Source of the DNA: Roseateles toxinivorans | GTDB lineage: Bacteria; Pseudomonadota; Gammaproteobacteria; Burkholderiales; Burkholderiaceae_C | NCBI RefSeq assembly: GCF_004362525.1 | Contig: NZ_SNXS01000001.1 | Span: 668,520 to 732,519, forward strand | DNA length: 64,000 bases | Direction: 5' to 3' | Shown here: positions 44,555-54,177 of the stretch, piece after piece | Position numbering within the stretch: the stretch's first letter is position 1 | Layout of the letters: the number at the start of each line of letters is the position of its first letter | The notes under the pieces: generated by a model | Told to the model about the DNA's origin: nothing | What the model saw: the letters and a program-made list of their open reading frames with translations, nothing else | The model's database searches: none | Translations under genes and position numbers: made by a program

Positions 44555-45475
44555 ATGAGCAGTTTGATTGAACAAGCGGCCCTGCGGCTGGCGCAATTGA
44601 AGCAGGCTGGCATCGAGCTGCCCGATGCACAAACACGGCCGCTACCTACGGCGGAGCCCCTGGCTTCTGCGGCATCGGAGCCCGCAGAAGCCGTACATGA
44701 GACCGTGGTCAGCACTTCACGGCAGATCGAGCTGGATCTGAAGATGCTGGAGGCCACGCGCATCCTGACGCCCCATGCGCCGCGCTCCCACATGGCCGAC
44801 CAGTACCGCGTGATCAAACGACCGCTGATCAAGAATGCCATGGGCAAGGGGGCATCGAAGCTCCACCACGCCAATCTGATCATGGTGACGAGTGCCTTGG
44901 CCGGCGAGGGCAAGAGCTTCACGTCCATCAATCTCGCGATGAGCATTGCTGCCGAACTGGACAACACGGTGATGCTGGTGGACGCCGATGTGGCTCGCCC
45001 GTCCGTGCTCAGGGTGCTGGGCCTTCCTCCGGGGCCGGGCTTGCTGGACTTGCTGGAGCAGCGTGCTGACATGTCCAGCGTGCTGTTGCGTACCAATGTT
45101 GACAAGCTGACGATACTGCCGAGCGGAACGCCGCATCCGAGAGCGACCGAGTTGCTGGCCAGCGAGGCGATGAGCGCACTGCTGGAAGACATGGCCAATC
45201 GCTACCCGGATCGGATCATCATATTTGATTCCCCGCCCTTGCTGCTGACGACGGAGTCGCGTGTCCTGGCAACCCATATGGGCCAGATCGTGGTGGTGGT
45301 TCACGCCGACCGGACCAAGCAGTCCGATGTGCGGCACGCGCTGGCGACGATCGAACACTGCCCGGTCAAGATGATGGTCCTGAATCAGGCCCGGTCCGAC
45401 TCCCGTGGCGGTTACGGCGACGGGTATGGCTACGGCTATTCCTATGGCTATGGTCAAGAAGCGAAAGAGGCTTGA
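44555..45475 (+). CDS. Tyrosine autokinase of the XrtA system (CpsD/CapB-like)
   Basis: 306 residues. Walker A SALAGEGKSF (about 113-122), Walker A' LVDADVARPS (141-150) and Walker B IIIFDSPPLLL define a bacterial tyrosine kinase. The tail is a tyrosine-rich cluster, GGYGDGYGYGYSYGYGQ, the expected autophosphorylation site. Together with the Wzz-type protein upstream it should regulate export; the LMW phosphatase at 38832 is a likely partner. A 40-residue N-terminal region before the kinase is variable. The stop is 1 base before the start codon of the outer-membrane protein gene. Confidence 0.93.
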   Translation: MSSLIEQAALRLAQLKQAGIELPDAQTRPLPTAEPLASAASEPAEAVHETVVSTSRQIELDLKMLEATRILTPHAPRSHMADQYRVIKRPLIKNAMGKGASKLHHANLIMVTSALAGEGKSFTSINLAMSIAAELDNTVMLVDADVARPSVLRVLGLPPGPGLLDLLEQRADMSSVLLRTNVDKLTILPSGTPHPRATELLASEAMSALLEDMANRYPDRIIIFDSPPLLLTTESRVLATHMGQIVVVVHADRTKQSDVRHALATIEHCPVKMMVLNQARSDSRGGYGDGYGYGYSYGYGQEAKEA

Positions 45476-45476
45476 A

Positions 45477-47054
45477 GTGCCGGCTTGTCTCAGGCTGGCG
45501 GCCCCTATGAGCGGGCGCATGAGTCCGGTTCCTCAAGCGCTGCGATGGACCTGCGCTCTGGCACTGACGTCCGCGCTCTCCGGTATGGGCCACGCGCAGG
45601 AGGCCTCGGCCGAGGTGCGCCGATCCTTCGCGCTGGAGCCGAGGGTCAGCAGCACCGTCACCTTGACGAATCACAACTCCCGTCTCGGTGCCGATGTACA
45701 GGACCGGGCTTTGATCGTTCAACTCAGCCCTGGTCTGCGCTTGTCGCGTCCAACCGGTCGGGTAAAGGGCTTTCTTGACTATGCCTTGACCGGCAGCGCC
45801 TATCTCAAGAGCCCGGCCGGCAGCGATGTACAAAATGCACTCAGCGCCTCGCTGAGTGCAGAGGTCATAGACAACTGGGCCTTTGCAGACCTGACGGCCA
45901 GCATCACCCAGCAGGCCATCTCGGCTTTTGGTGTGCAGAGCGTCGACCGTTCTCAGCTCAATGCCAACCAGGCCGAGGTCTGGAATCTGCGTGTGTCGCC
46001 CTATGTGAAGGGCACTCTGGCCGGGTTTGCACGGTACGAGGCCAGGGTCAACGTCGTTGCAAACAACACCCGAAACTCGTCGCTCGCGGACTCCAGTACC
46101 GCGGGCCTGCAGCTCAGCTTGGGAGGGCTGAGCGAGCGCAGCCTCGTCACATGGTCGGCCGATGCATCGGTCCAGCATATTGAGTTCAAGCAGGGCCGTG
46201 TCACCGACGATGGCCGTGCCAGGGCCGTGCTGAGCTATGTGCCTATCGACGATTGGCGGCTTTCGCTCAATGGCGGCGTTGAGGCCAATAACTTTGTCAG
46301 TACCGGGGTGCAGCGGCATGCCGTCTATGGCGTGGGGCTGAACTGGACGCCCACGGAGCGAACCAAGCTGTCGGTCCAACGCGACCGCCGCTTCTTCGGT
46401 CAGGGGCACAGCCTGAGTTTCGAGCACCGGTTTCCTCGATCCATCATCCGCTTCAGCGACAGCAAGGACGCTTCCGCCAATACAGGGCAGGGTGGTGGTT
46501 CGCCTCAGGGGTCCAACTACGACCTCTTCTACCAACTGTTTGCGTCGCTGGAGCCTGACCCCGTCAAGCGCGATGTCTATGTCAGGGCCTATCTGCAGGC
46601 CAACGGCATCAATCCTTCGGCAGCCGCCGCTGGGGGCTTCTTGAGTTCGGCCGTGACGTTGCTGCGACGCCAGGAGCTGGCCTATGCACTGACCGGCGTG
46701 CGCGATACCGTGACGTTGTCGGTCACGCGAACAGAGTCGCGCCGACTGGACAGCCTGGCCCAGGTTCAGGACGATTTGTCGGGCTCCGGCCTGGTACGCC
46801 AGCAAATGATCAGCCTGAGCCTCGCTCATCGTCTGACCCCGCTATCGGCCATTAACCTGATGCTGTCGCGACAGCAGACCCGTGGCGCTCTCGCCAATCA
46901 GTCCTCGACGATGAATTCGATCCTCGCCAACTGGACGACGACCCTGGGCCCCAGAACAACGCTGGTCTTGGGTTCCAGGCTGGTGAACTACCGCGCGACT
47001 CTGGCTCCGTACAAGGAGAAGGCCGGCTATGCAACCCTTACCCGGCAATTTTGA
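45477..47054 (+). CDS. PEP-CTERM system-associated outer-membrane protein (TIGR03016-like)
   Basis: About 525 residues. A signal peptide ends at ALSGMGHAQ. The mature part is rich in alternating, amphipathic beta-strand segments (RRSFALEPRVSSTVTLTNH, GLRLSRPTGRVKGFLDYAL) and ends with an aromatic residue (LTRQF), typical of an outer-membrane barrel. The family sits in exosortase A loci between the autokinase and an ATPase, and is proposed to be the outer-membrane export partner. Start GTG 45477 is favoured: AAGAGG lies 6 bases before it and the upstream stop ends 1 base before it. ATG 45507 is an alternative. Confidence 0.85.
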   Translation: MPACLRLAAPMSGRMSPVPQALRWTCALALTSALSGMGHAQEASAEVRRSFALEPRVSSTVTLTNHNSRLGADVQDRALIVQLSPGLRLSRPTGRVKGFLDYALTGSAYLKSPAGSDVQNALSASLSAEVIDNWAFADLTASITQQAISAFGVQSVDRSQLNANQAEVWNLRVSPYVKGTLAGFARYEARVNVVANNTRNSSLADSSTAGLQLSLGGLSERSLVTWSADASVQHIEFKQGRVTDDGRARAVLSYVPIDDWRLSLNGGVEANNFVSTGVQRHAVYGVGLNWTPTERTKLSVQRDRRFFGQGHSLSFEHRFPRSIIRFSDSKDASANTGQGGGSPQGSNYDLFYQLFASLEPDPVKRDVYVRAYLQANGINPSAAAAGGFLSSAVTLLRRQELAYALTGVRDTVTLSVTRTESRRLDSLAQVQDDLSGSGLVRQQMISLSLAHRLTPLSAINLMLSRQQTRGALANQSSTMNSILANWTTTLGPRTTLVLGSRLVNYRATLAPYKEKAGYATLTRQF

Positions 47055-47059
47055 CGCCC

Positions 47060-48166
47060 ATGTATGAAGCCTTTTATGGGTTGAACAGCAAGCCCTTTCA
47101 GCTGATCCCCGACCCCAATTTTTACTTCGGCAGCAAGCAGCACCGCCGCGCCAAGGCCTATCTTGACTATGGCGTGCTGCGTAACGATGGGTTCATTGTC
47201 ATCACCGGCGAGATCGGTGCGGGCAAGACGACCCTGCTGCGCGGGCTGCTCGACAGCCTGAACCAGAGCTCGGTCGTCACCGGCCATGTTGTGACCACCC
47301 AACTTGATGCCGAAGACACCTTGCGAATGGTGGGAGCGGCGTTCGGTGTGCGCGTCAAGGACGTTTCCAAGTCCGAACTGCTGACAACCCTGGAGGCCTT
47401 CCTGGTCAGCCAGGCGAGCCAGGGCAAGCGCTGCCTGTTGATCGTCGATGAAGCACAGAACCTGAGCATGCGAGCGGTGGAAGAGCTGCGCATGCTGTCG
47501 AACTTTCAGTTTGGCAATCAGTCGCTGTTGCAGACCTTCCTGGTCGGTCAGCCGGAGTTTCGCGACATTCTCCAACGGCCTGAGATGGAGCAGTTCAAAC
47601 AGCGCATCGCCGCGACCTGCCACATCGGCCCGCTGGACCAAGAGGAGACCAGGGCCTATATCGAGCACCGCTTGAAGTGCGCTGGCGCAAGCGGCAAGCC
47701 CACCTTCGACGCCGAGGCCTTCAGGGCCATCTTTGGCGCCAGCCAGGGCATTCCGCGCCGTATCAACTCGATCTGCGACCGTTTGCTGTTGCTCGGCTTC
47801 ATGGGCAACAAGACCCACCTGGGCCTGGCTGACGTGAACGAGGTGGTGCGCGACTTTGCTCAGGAAGCAGCCGTGCCGGCGAAGAAGGCCGTGGTCGAGC
47901 CGGACAGCGACAGCGGATTCGGCAGATTGGCCCCGACGGAAACGTCGCTGGATATTGATCTGTCCCGCCTGAAGCTCAGTGCTGGCGAGGCCGACAAGAT
48001 GTCCCAGCAGCTCACCAGCCTGACGACCGAGCAGCATGGCGACCGTTTGCAGCGACTCGAGCGCAGCCTGATGCGTCTGGAGCGAATCAATATGCAGACC
48101 CTGGCCATGCTGCAAAAGCTGGTCAACGCCGTCAAACATCCGACCGATGAGAACCCTCCGCGATGA
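47060..48166 (+). CDS. XrtA-associated AAA ATPase (TIGR03015-type)
   Basis: 368 residues from MYEAFYGLNSKPFQL, the conserved family start. Walker A is GEIGAGKTT (50-58); Walker B is CLLIVDEAQN. The fold resembles ExeA-like and TniB-type ATPases. The C-terminal 100 residues lack a peptidoglycan-binding domain and end in a coiled coil (LQRLERSLMRLERINMQTLA). A TTG at 47051 overlapping the upstream stop may add three residues. It overlaps the deacetylase by ATGA at 48163-48166. Confidence 0.92.
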   Translation: MYEAFYGLNSKPFQLIPDPNFYFGSKQHRRAKAYLDYGVLRNDGFIVITGEIGAGKTTLLRGLLDSLNQSSVVTGHVVTTQLDAEDTLRMVGAAFGVRVKDVSKSELLTTLEAFLVSQASQGKRCLLIVDEAQNLSMRAVEELRMLSNFQFGNQSLLQTFLVGQPEFRDILQRPEMEQFKQRIAATCHIGPLDQEETRAYIEHRLKCAGASGKPTFDAEAFRAIFGASQGIPRRINSICDRLLLLGFMGNKTHLGLADVNEVVRDFAQEAAVPAKKAVVEPDSDSGFGRLAPTETSLDIDLSRLKLSAGEADKMSQQLTSLTTEQHGDRLQRLERSLMRLERINMQTLAMLQKLVNAVKHPTDENPPR

Positions 48167-49044
48167 GCTTGTCTGCCCATGGCGCCGAAGGCGCGATCAC
48201 GAACGCACTGACCATCGATGTGGAAGACTATTTCCAGGTCTCGGCCTTCGCGCCCTATATCGCCCGCAGCGAATGGGACCAACGCGAGTGCCGGGTCGAA
48301 CACAATGTGCAGCGCATCCTTGAGTTGCTGCGCCAGCACCAGACCCAGGCGACCTTTTTCACCCTCGGCTGGATTGCTGAGCGGTATCCAGCGCTCGTGC
48401 GCGCCATCGTTGCCGACGGTCATGAGCTGGCCAGCCACGGCTACGGGCATGAGCGCGCCAGCGATCTCAGCGAGCAGGCCTTTGCCGATGACATTGGCAG
48501 GGCCAAGAAGCTGCTCGAGGATCTCTCCGGCAAGGCGGTGCTGGGCTACCGCGCACCCAGCTTCTCAATCGGGACGGGCAATCTCTGGGCCTTCGATTGC
48601 CTGGCCGCTGCAGGCTATCGATACAGCTCCAGCATCTACCCGATCAAGCATGATCACTACGGCATGCCCGATGCGCCGCGCTTTGCGCATCAGGTGCGTG
48701 AAGGGCTGATCGAGGTGCCGGTAACGACCCTGCGCATGCTCGATCGCAATCTGCCGGCCAGTGGCGGTGGCTATTTCCGCTTGCTTCCCTACGGCGTGTC
48801 TCGCTGGATGTTCAAACGCGTGAACGCCGCTGACCGCCAGGCCGCGGTGTTCTATTTCCATCCTTGGGAGATCGACACCGGACAGCCTCGAATCGAGGGC
48901 TTGGACCGCAAGTCCCGCTTCAGGCACTACGTGAACATCGATCGCAACTACGCCAAGCTGCAGCGGCTGCTGGGTGATTTCAGCTGGGGACGCATGGACC
49001 AGATCTTCTTGCCCGATCAACAAGCGGGAGCCGCTGTTGTCTGA
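48163..49044 (+). CDS. Polysaccharide deacetylase of the XrtA system
   Basis: 293 residues. The NodB fold begins TIDVEDYFQVSAF; D19 and D22 fit the catalytic Asp and metal ligand. The metal histidines are in ELASHGYGHERAS, and GYRAPSFSIG is motif 3. FYFHPWEID closes the domain. It probably removes N-acetyl groups from the polymer in the periplasm, although no signal peptide is visible. The gene is the TIGR03006 type found in exosortase A clusters. It overlaps the next gene's first codons by 8 bases. Confidence 0.93.
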   Translation: MSLSAHGAEGAITNALTIDVEDYFQVSAFAPYIARSEWDQRECRVEHNVQRILELLRQHQTQATFFTLGWIAERYPALVRAIVADGHELASHGYGHERASDLSEQAFADDIGRAKKLLEDLSGKAVLGYRAPSFSIGTGNLWAFDCLAAAGYRYSSSIYPIKHDHYGMPDAPRFAHQVREGLIEVPVTTLRMLDRNLPASGGGYFRLLPYGVSRWMFKRVNAADRQAAVFYFHPWEIDTGQPRIEGLDRKSRFRHYVNIDRNYAKLQRLLGDFSWGRMDQIFLPDQQAGAAVV

Positions 49045-50089
49045 GTCGTCAACCGTCCAAATCAAGCGCCTATTGCCCGGAGATGCCACCAACCAGCGGT
49101 GTTGGGATGCCTTTGTGCTGGCATGCCCTGAGGCGAGCTTCTTTCATCGCTCGGGCTGGCAGCGCATTCTGGTCGAGGTGTTCCGGCACAAAGCCCATTT
49201 CCTTTATGCCGAGCGCGACGGCCAGTGGCTTGGCGTGCTGCCGTTGGCGCACGTCAAGAGCCTGCTCTTCGGCAATGCGCTGGTGAGTCTGCCCTTCGGG
49301 GTTTACGGCGGTGTGGCCGCCCTGGCACCCGAGGCGGCACAGGCGCTGGAGCGGGAAGCGCAGCGCCTGGCGGTGGAACTGGGCGTGCAGCATCTGGAGT
49401 TTCGCAACATCAACGTGCGCCATGAAGACTGGCCCGCCCAGGATCTGTATGTGACCTTCCGCAAGGAGATCCTGCCAGAAGAGGAGGCCAATATGCTGGC
49501 CATTCCGCGCAAGCAGCGGGCGATGGTACGCAAGGGCATCAAGAATGGCCTGGTGAGCGCAGTCGATGGCGACGTCGAGCGCTTCTTTGCACTCTACGCC
49601 GACAATGTGCATCGCCACGGCACGCCGGCCATGCCCAAACGCTATTTCCAGGCACTGATGCAGGAGTTCGGCGCCGACTGCGAGGTGCTGACGGTCAGCT
49701 CGCCGGACGGCCGCGCACTGAGCAGTGTGCTGAGCTTCTACTTCCGCGATGAGGTGTTGCCCTACTACGCAGGCGACGACGAGGCCGCCCGTGACCTTGC
49801 CGCCAACGACTTCAAGTACTGGGAGTTGATGCGGCGCGCCTGTGCGCGCGGGCTGAAGGTGTTCGACTACGGCCGCAGCAAGCAGGGCACGGGCTCCTAT
49901 GCCTTCAAGAAGAACTGGGGCTTCGAGCCGACGCCGCTGCATTATGAATACTGCCTCTACAAGCGCGACAGCGTGCCCCAGAACAATCCGAACAACCCGA
50001 AGTACCAGCTGCTGATCAAGACCTGGCGCCGCATGCCCATTGCCCTGGCCAACTGGCTGGGTCCCTTCATCGTTCGGAATCTGGGCTGA
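49037..50089 (+). CDS. FemAB-like protein of the XrtA system
   Basis: 350 residues from TTG 49037 (MSESSTVQIKRLL), preceded by GGGAG at 49026-49030; a longer frame from 48974 overlaps the deacetylase gene and is rejected. It shows a double GNAT-like fold of the FemAB type: FHRSGWQRILVEVF, IPRKQRAMVRKGIKNG, KVFDYGRSKQGTGSYAFKKNWGF. FemAB proteins transfer amino acids from aminoacyl-tRNA to peptidoglycan precursors. The exosortase-associated form (TIGR03019) may modify the polymer or a lipid-linked sugar; the substrate is unknown. Confidence 0.9.
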   Translation: MSESSTVQIKRLLPGDATNQRCWDAFVLACPEASFFHRSGWQRILVEVFRHKAHFLYAERDGQWLGVLPLAHVKSLLFGNALVSLPFGVYGGVAALAPEAAQALEREAQRLAVELGVQHLEFRNINVRHEDWPAQDLYVTFRKEILPEEEANMLAIPRKQRAMVRKGIKNGLVSAVDGDVERFFALYADNVHRHGTPAMPKRYFQALMQEFGADCEVLTVSSPDGRALSSVLSFYFRDEVLPYYAGDDEAARDLAANDFKYWELMRRACARGLKVFDYGRSKQGTGSYAFKKNWGFEPTPLHYEYCLYKRDSVPQNNPNNPKYQLLIKTWRRMPIALANWLGPFIVRNLG

Positions 50090-50096
50090 GCGCGGC

Positions 50097-51296
50097 GTGG
50101 CCAAGATTCTGTACCTGGTACACCGGCTTCCGTATCCGCCCAACAAGGGGGACAAAGTCCGCTCGTACCACCTGCTCAAGCACCTGGCCAAGCGGCATGA
50201 AGTGTTTCTTGGTACCTTTGTCGACGACCCTGAGGACTGGGCCTATCTGGACACCGTGCGCGGGCTGTGCAGCGAGCTTTGTGCCGTGCCACTGAACCCA
50301 CGCGTTGCCAAGATCGCCAGTTTGCGGGGGCTGCTCAGCGGCGAGGCCTTGAGCCTGCCGTTCTATCGCAGCGCCAGACTCAAGCAGTGGGTGCAGCAGC
50401 TGACCCAGACCCATCAATTGAGCGCGTCAGTGGTGTTTTCATCGACGATGGCCCAGTACGCCTGCGACTTGCCACAGCCGATGCTGGTGGACTTTGTTGA
50501 TGTCGATTCCGCCAAGTGGAGCGAGTATGCGCCTGCCCATCGCTGGCCGATGTCCTGGCTGTACGGCCGGGAAGGGCGCAAGTTGCTGGCCTACGAGAGA
50601 CAAGTTGCCGAGCGGGCCCAGGAGTCCTACTTCGTGACCGAAAAAGAGGTGACGATGTTCCGTTCCTTGGCGCCTGGCCTGCACGCGTCAGTACGAGCCA
50701 TGTGCAATGGCGTCGATGCTGATTTCTTTTCGCCTGATCCGACCCTGGCTTCGCCTTTTTCGCCCGACGAACTCCCGTTGGTGTTTACCGGAGCGATGGA
50801 CTATTGGCCCAACGTCGACGCGGTGGTTTGGTTTGTGGAGGCGGTATTGCCTCGGCTTTGCGAGCGCTGGCCGAACTTGCGCTTTTACGTCGTTGGCCGC
50901 AGCCCGACGCCGGCCGTGCTGGCGCTTGCCTCGGATAAGGTTTCCGTCACGGGGACGGTGGCCGACGTGAGGCCGTTCCTGCAGCATGCGGCCGCCGTAG
51001 TTGCTCCCTTGCGCCTGGCACGAGGCATTCAAAACAAGATTCTTGAGGCCATGGCCATGGGGCGGCCGGTTGTGGCGGCCAGCCACTGCGCGGCGGCCAT
51101 TGATGCGGTAGCGGGACACGACCTGTTGCAGGCTCATGAGGCCGATGACTATGTGCGCGAAATCAACATTCTGCTGGAGGCCCCCGGGCATGGCAATGAC
51201 ATCGGCGAAGCGGCGCGCCGCCAGGTACTGCGCAGCTACAGCTGGGATGCGCACTTGGCTGGCATCGATGCCGGATTGGCCAAGGCGGTCAGATGA
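50097..51296 (+). CDS. Glycosyltransferase of the XrtA system (TIGR03087-type, GT4)
   Basis: 399 residues from GTG 50097 (MAKILYLVHRLPYPPNKGDK). The N-terminal motif PYPPNKGDKVRSYHLLKHLA binds the acceptor region. The C-terminal GT-B half has LVFTGAMDYWPNVDAV, VVGRSPTPAVLAL, VTGTVADVRPFLQHA and the EX7E-like PLRLARGIQNKILEAMAMG. It should add a sugar to the growing repeat unit on the cytoplasmic side. The longer upstream frame overlaps the FemAB gene, and the GTG start lacks a good Shine-Dalgarno site. Confidence 0.9.
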   Translation: MAKILYLVHRLPYPPNKGDKVRSYHLLKHLAKRHEVFLGTFVDDPEDWAYLDTVRGLCSELCAVPLNPRVAKIASLRGLLSGEALSLPFYRSARLKQWVQQLTQTHQLSASVVFSSTMAQYACDLPQPMLVDFVDVDSAKWSEYAPAHRWPMSWLYGREGRKLLAYERQVAERAQESYFVTEKEVTMFRSLAPGLHASVRAMCNGVDADFFSPDPTLASPFSPDELPLVFTGAMDYWPNVDAVVWFVEAVLPRLCERWPNLRFYVVGRSPTPAVLALASDKVSVTGTVADVRPFLQHAAAVVAPLRLARGIQNKILEAMAMGRPVVAASHCAAAIDAVAGHDLLQAHEADDYVREINILLEAPGHGNDIGEAARRQVLRSYSWDAHLAGIDAGLAKAVR

Positions 51297-52849
51297 ATAG
51301 CGCGATTGGAATGGTGGATCCGACCTGGCGCAGGGCCTTACCTGCATTGCTGCTGTTGCTGGCCGCGATCTTCTGGGCCCTGCGTGACACGCTGGTGGCC
51401 ATGGTCGGCATCTGGGAACGGTCCGAGACCTTTGCTCATGCCTATGTCGTACCCCCGATTGCGTTGTGGCTGATCTGGCGCCGACGCCGGGTGCTGCAGA
51501 GCATGCCGGCGCGGCCCAACGCGTGGGTGCTGTTCCTGGTGGCAGGCTTTGCACTGCTGTGGCTGCTGGGCGAATTGGTCGCAGTGAATGCCGTGACGCA
51601 GCTGTCTCTGGTGTGTCTGCTCATCCTGAGCGTGCCGGCCGTGCTGGGTTTGGACGTCGCTCGGGCCCTCCTGTTCCCGCTCGGGTTCCTGCTGTTCTCC
51701 GTGCCCTTTGGCGAGTTCCTGATGCCCCAGCTGATGAGCTGGACCGCCGACTTCACGGTGCTGGCCCTGCGCCTCACCGGCATTCCGGTCTATCGCGAGG
51801 GGCTTCAGTTTGTCATTCCTTCGGGTAGCTGGAGCGTGGTCGAGGCCTGCAGCGGGATTCGCTACCTGATTGCCTCGGTGATGGTGGGCACGCTGTTTGG
51901 CTACCTGAACTACCGCAGCGCGCGGCGCCGCTGGATCTTTGTGGGCGTGTCGTTTCTGGTGCCCTTGGTGGCCAACTGGTTGCGCGCCTACATCATCGTG
52001 CTGCTCGGTCACTTCTCAGGCAACAAGCTGGCCACCGGGGTTGATCACCTGATCTATGGCTGGTTGTTTTTTGGCGTCGTGATGGTGGTGATGTTCATGA
52101 TCGGAGCACGCTGGGCCGAACCCGATGCACAGGGCGAGCCAATGGTCTCTCAAGGCAAGATCGGTTCGGTTGCATCCGCTCACAGCTTCTGGATTGTCGC
52201 GCTCTGTGCCGTGGCCTTGGTAGCGGCGCCCAGGTTCGCGTTTTTGGCTCTGAGCCACGCGGATGATGGGGGCGCGGCCCCTGTGCTGACATCGCTGGAG
52301 CGGCCTGCCGCAGGCTGGGTGCCTGCCGCCGACGTCGACATGCAGTGGGCGCCTGAGTACAAGAACCCCTCTGCGACGTTGAATCAGACCTTTGCAAAGA
52401 ACGGTCATGAGATAGGCATGTATGTTGCCTACTATCGCCACCAGAACAGCGAGCGCAAGTTGGTCAGCTCGGAGAACGTGCTCGTCAGCTCGAAGAACCC
52501 GAAGTGGGCGCAGGTATCCAGCGGTAGCCATGGGCTGGATGTCGATGGATCAAGGCTCAACCTTGGTGCAGCCGAGCTGCGCGGCTCAGCCGTCGCCGAT
52601 GCTGCGACCCCACGCAGACTCCTGGTGTGGCACCTGTATTGGGTCAATGGGCGCTTGACCCGCAGCGACCATGAGGCGAAGGCTTTTGGCGCCTTGTATC
52701 GGCTTCTGGGGCGGGGCGACGACGGTGCGTTGCTGGTCTTTTATGTGGAGAAAGACGCAGCGGCCGGCGCGCAGGCGGCACTTGAGTCATTTGTGCGCGA
52801 GAATTTGTCTTTGATAGAAGCGCAGCTACGCCAGACGCGTGGTCGCTGA
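51293..52849 (+). CDS. xrtA: Exosortase A fused to an EpsI domain
   Basis: 518 residues. The N-terminal 275 residues form an eight-helix membrane transpeptidase with the catalytic triad Cys186 (VVEACSGIRYL), Arg231 (ANWLRAYIIV) and His252 (TGVDHLIYGW). A second membrane segment near 290 leads into a periplasmic EpsI domain, about 310-518 (FVRENLSLIEAQLRQTRGR at the end). XrtA recognises PEP-CTERM proteins such as that at 39598 and cleaves and probably attaches them to the envelope. The EpsI fusion is the common exosortase A form. ATGA overlap with the upstream glycosyltransferase gene (51293-51296). Confidence 0.95.
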   Translation: MNSAIGMVDPTWRRALPALLLLLAAIFWALRDTLVAMVGIWERSETFAHAYVVPPIALWLIWRRRRVLQSMPARPNAWVLFLVAGFALLWLLGELVAVNAVTQLSLVCLLILSVPAVLGLDVARALLFPLGFLLFSVPFGEFLMPQLMSWTADFTVLALRLTGIPVYREGLQFVIPSGSWSVVEACSGIRYLIASVMVGTLFGYLNYRSARRRWIFVGVSFLVPLVANWLRAYIIVLLGHFSGNKLATGVDHLIYGWLFFGVVMVVMFMIGARWAEPDAQGEPMVSQGKIGSVASAHSFWIVALCAVALVAAPRFAFLALSHADDGGAAPVLTSLERPAAGWVPAADVDMQWAPEYKNPSATLNQTFAKNGHEIGMYVAYYRHQNSERKLVSSENVLVSSKNPKWAQVSSGSHGLDVDGSRLNLGAAELRGSAVADAATPRRLLVWHLYWVNGRLTRSDHEAKAFGALYRLLGRGDDGALLVFYVEKDAAAGAQAALESFVRENLSLIEAQLRQTRGR

Positions 52850-52877
52850 AAAAGCAATTGGAATAGGGGAAGCTTTG

Positions 52878-54158
<1,281 letters not shown>

Positions 54159-54177
54159 TTCCTGGGCGCCACCGAGC

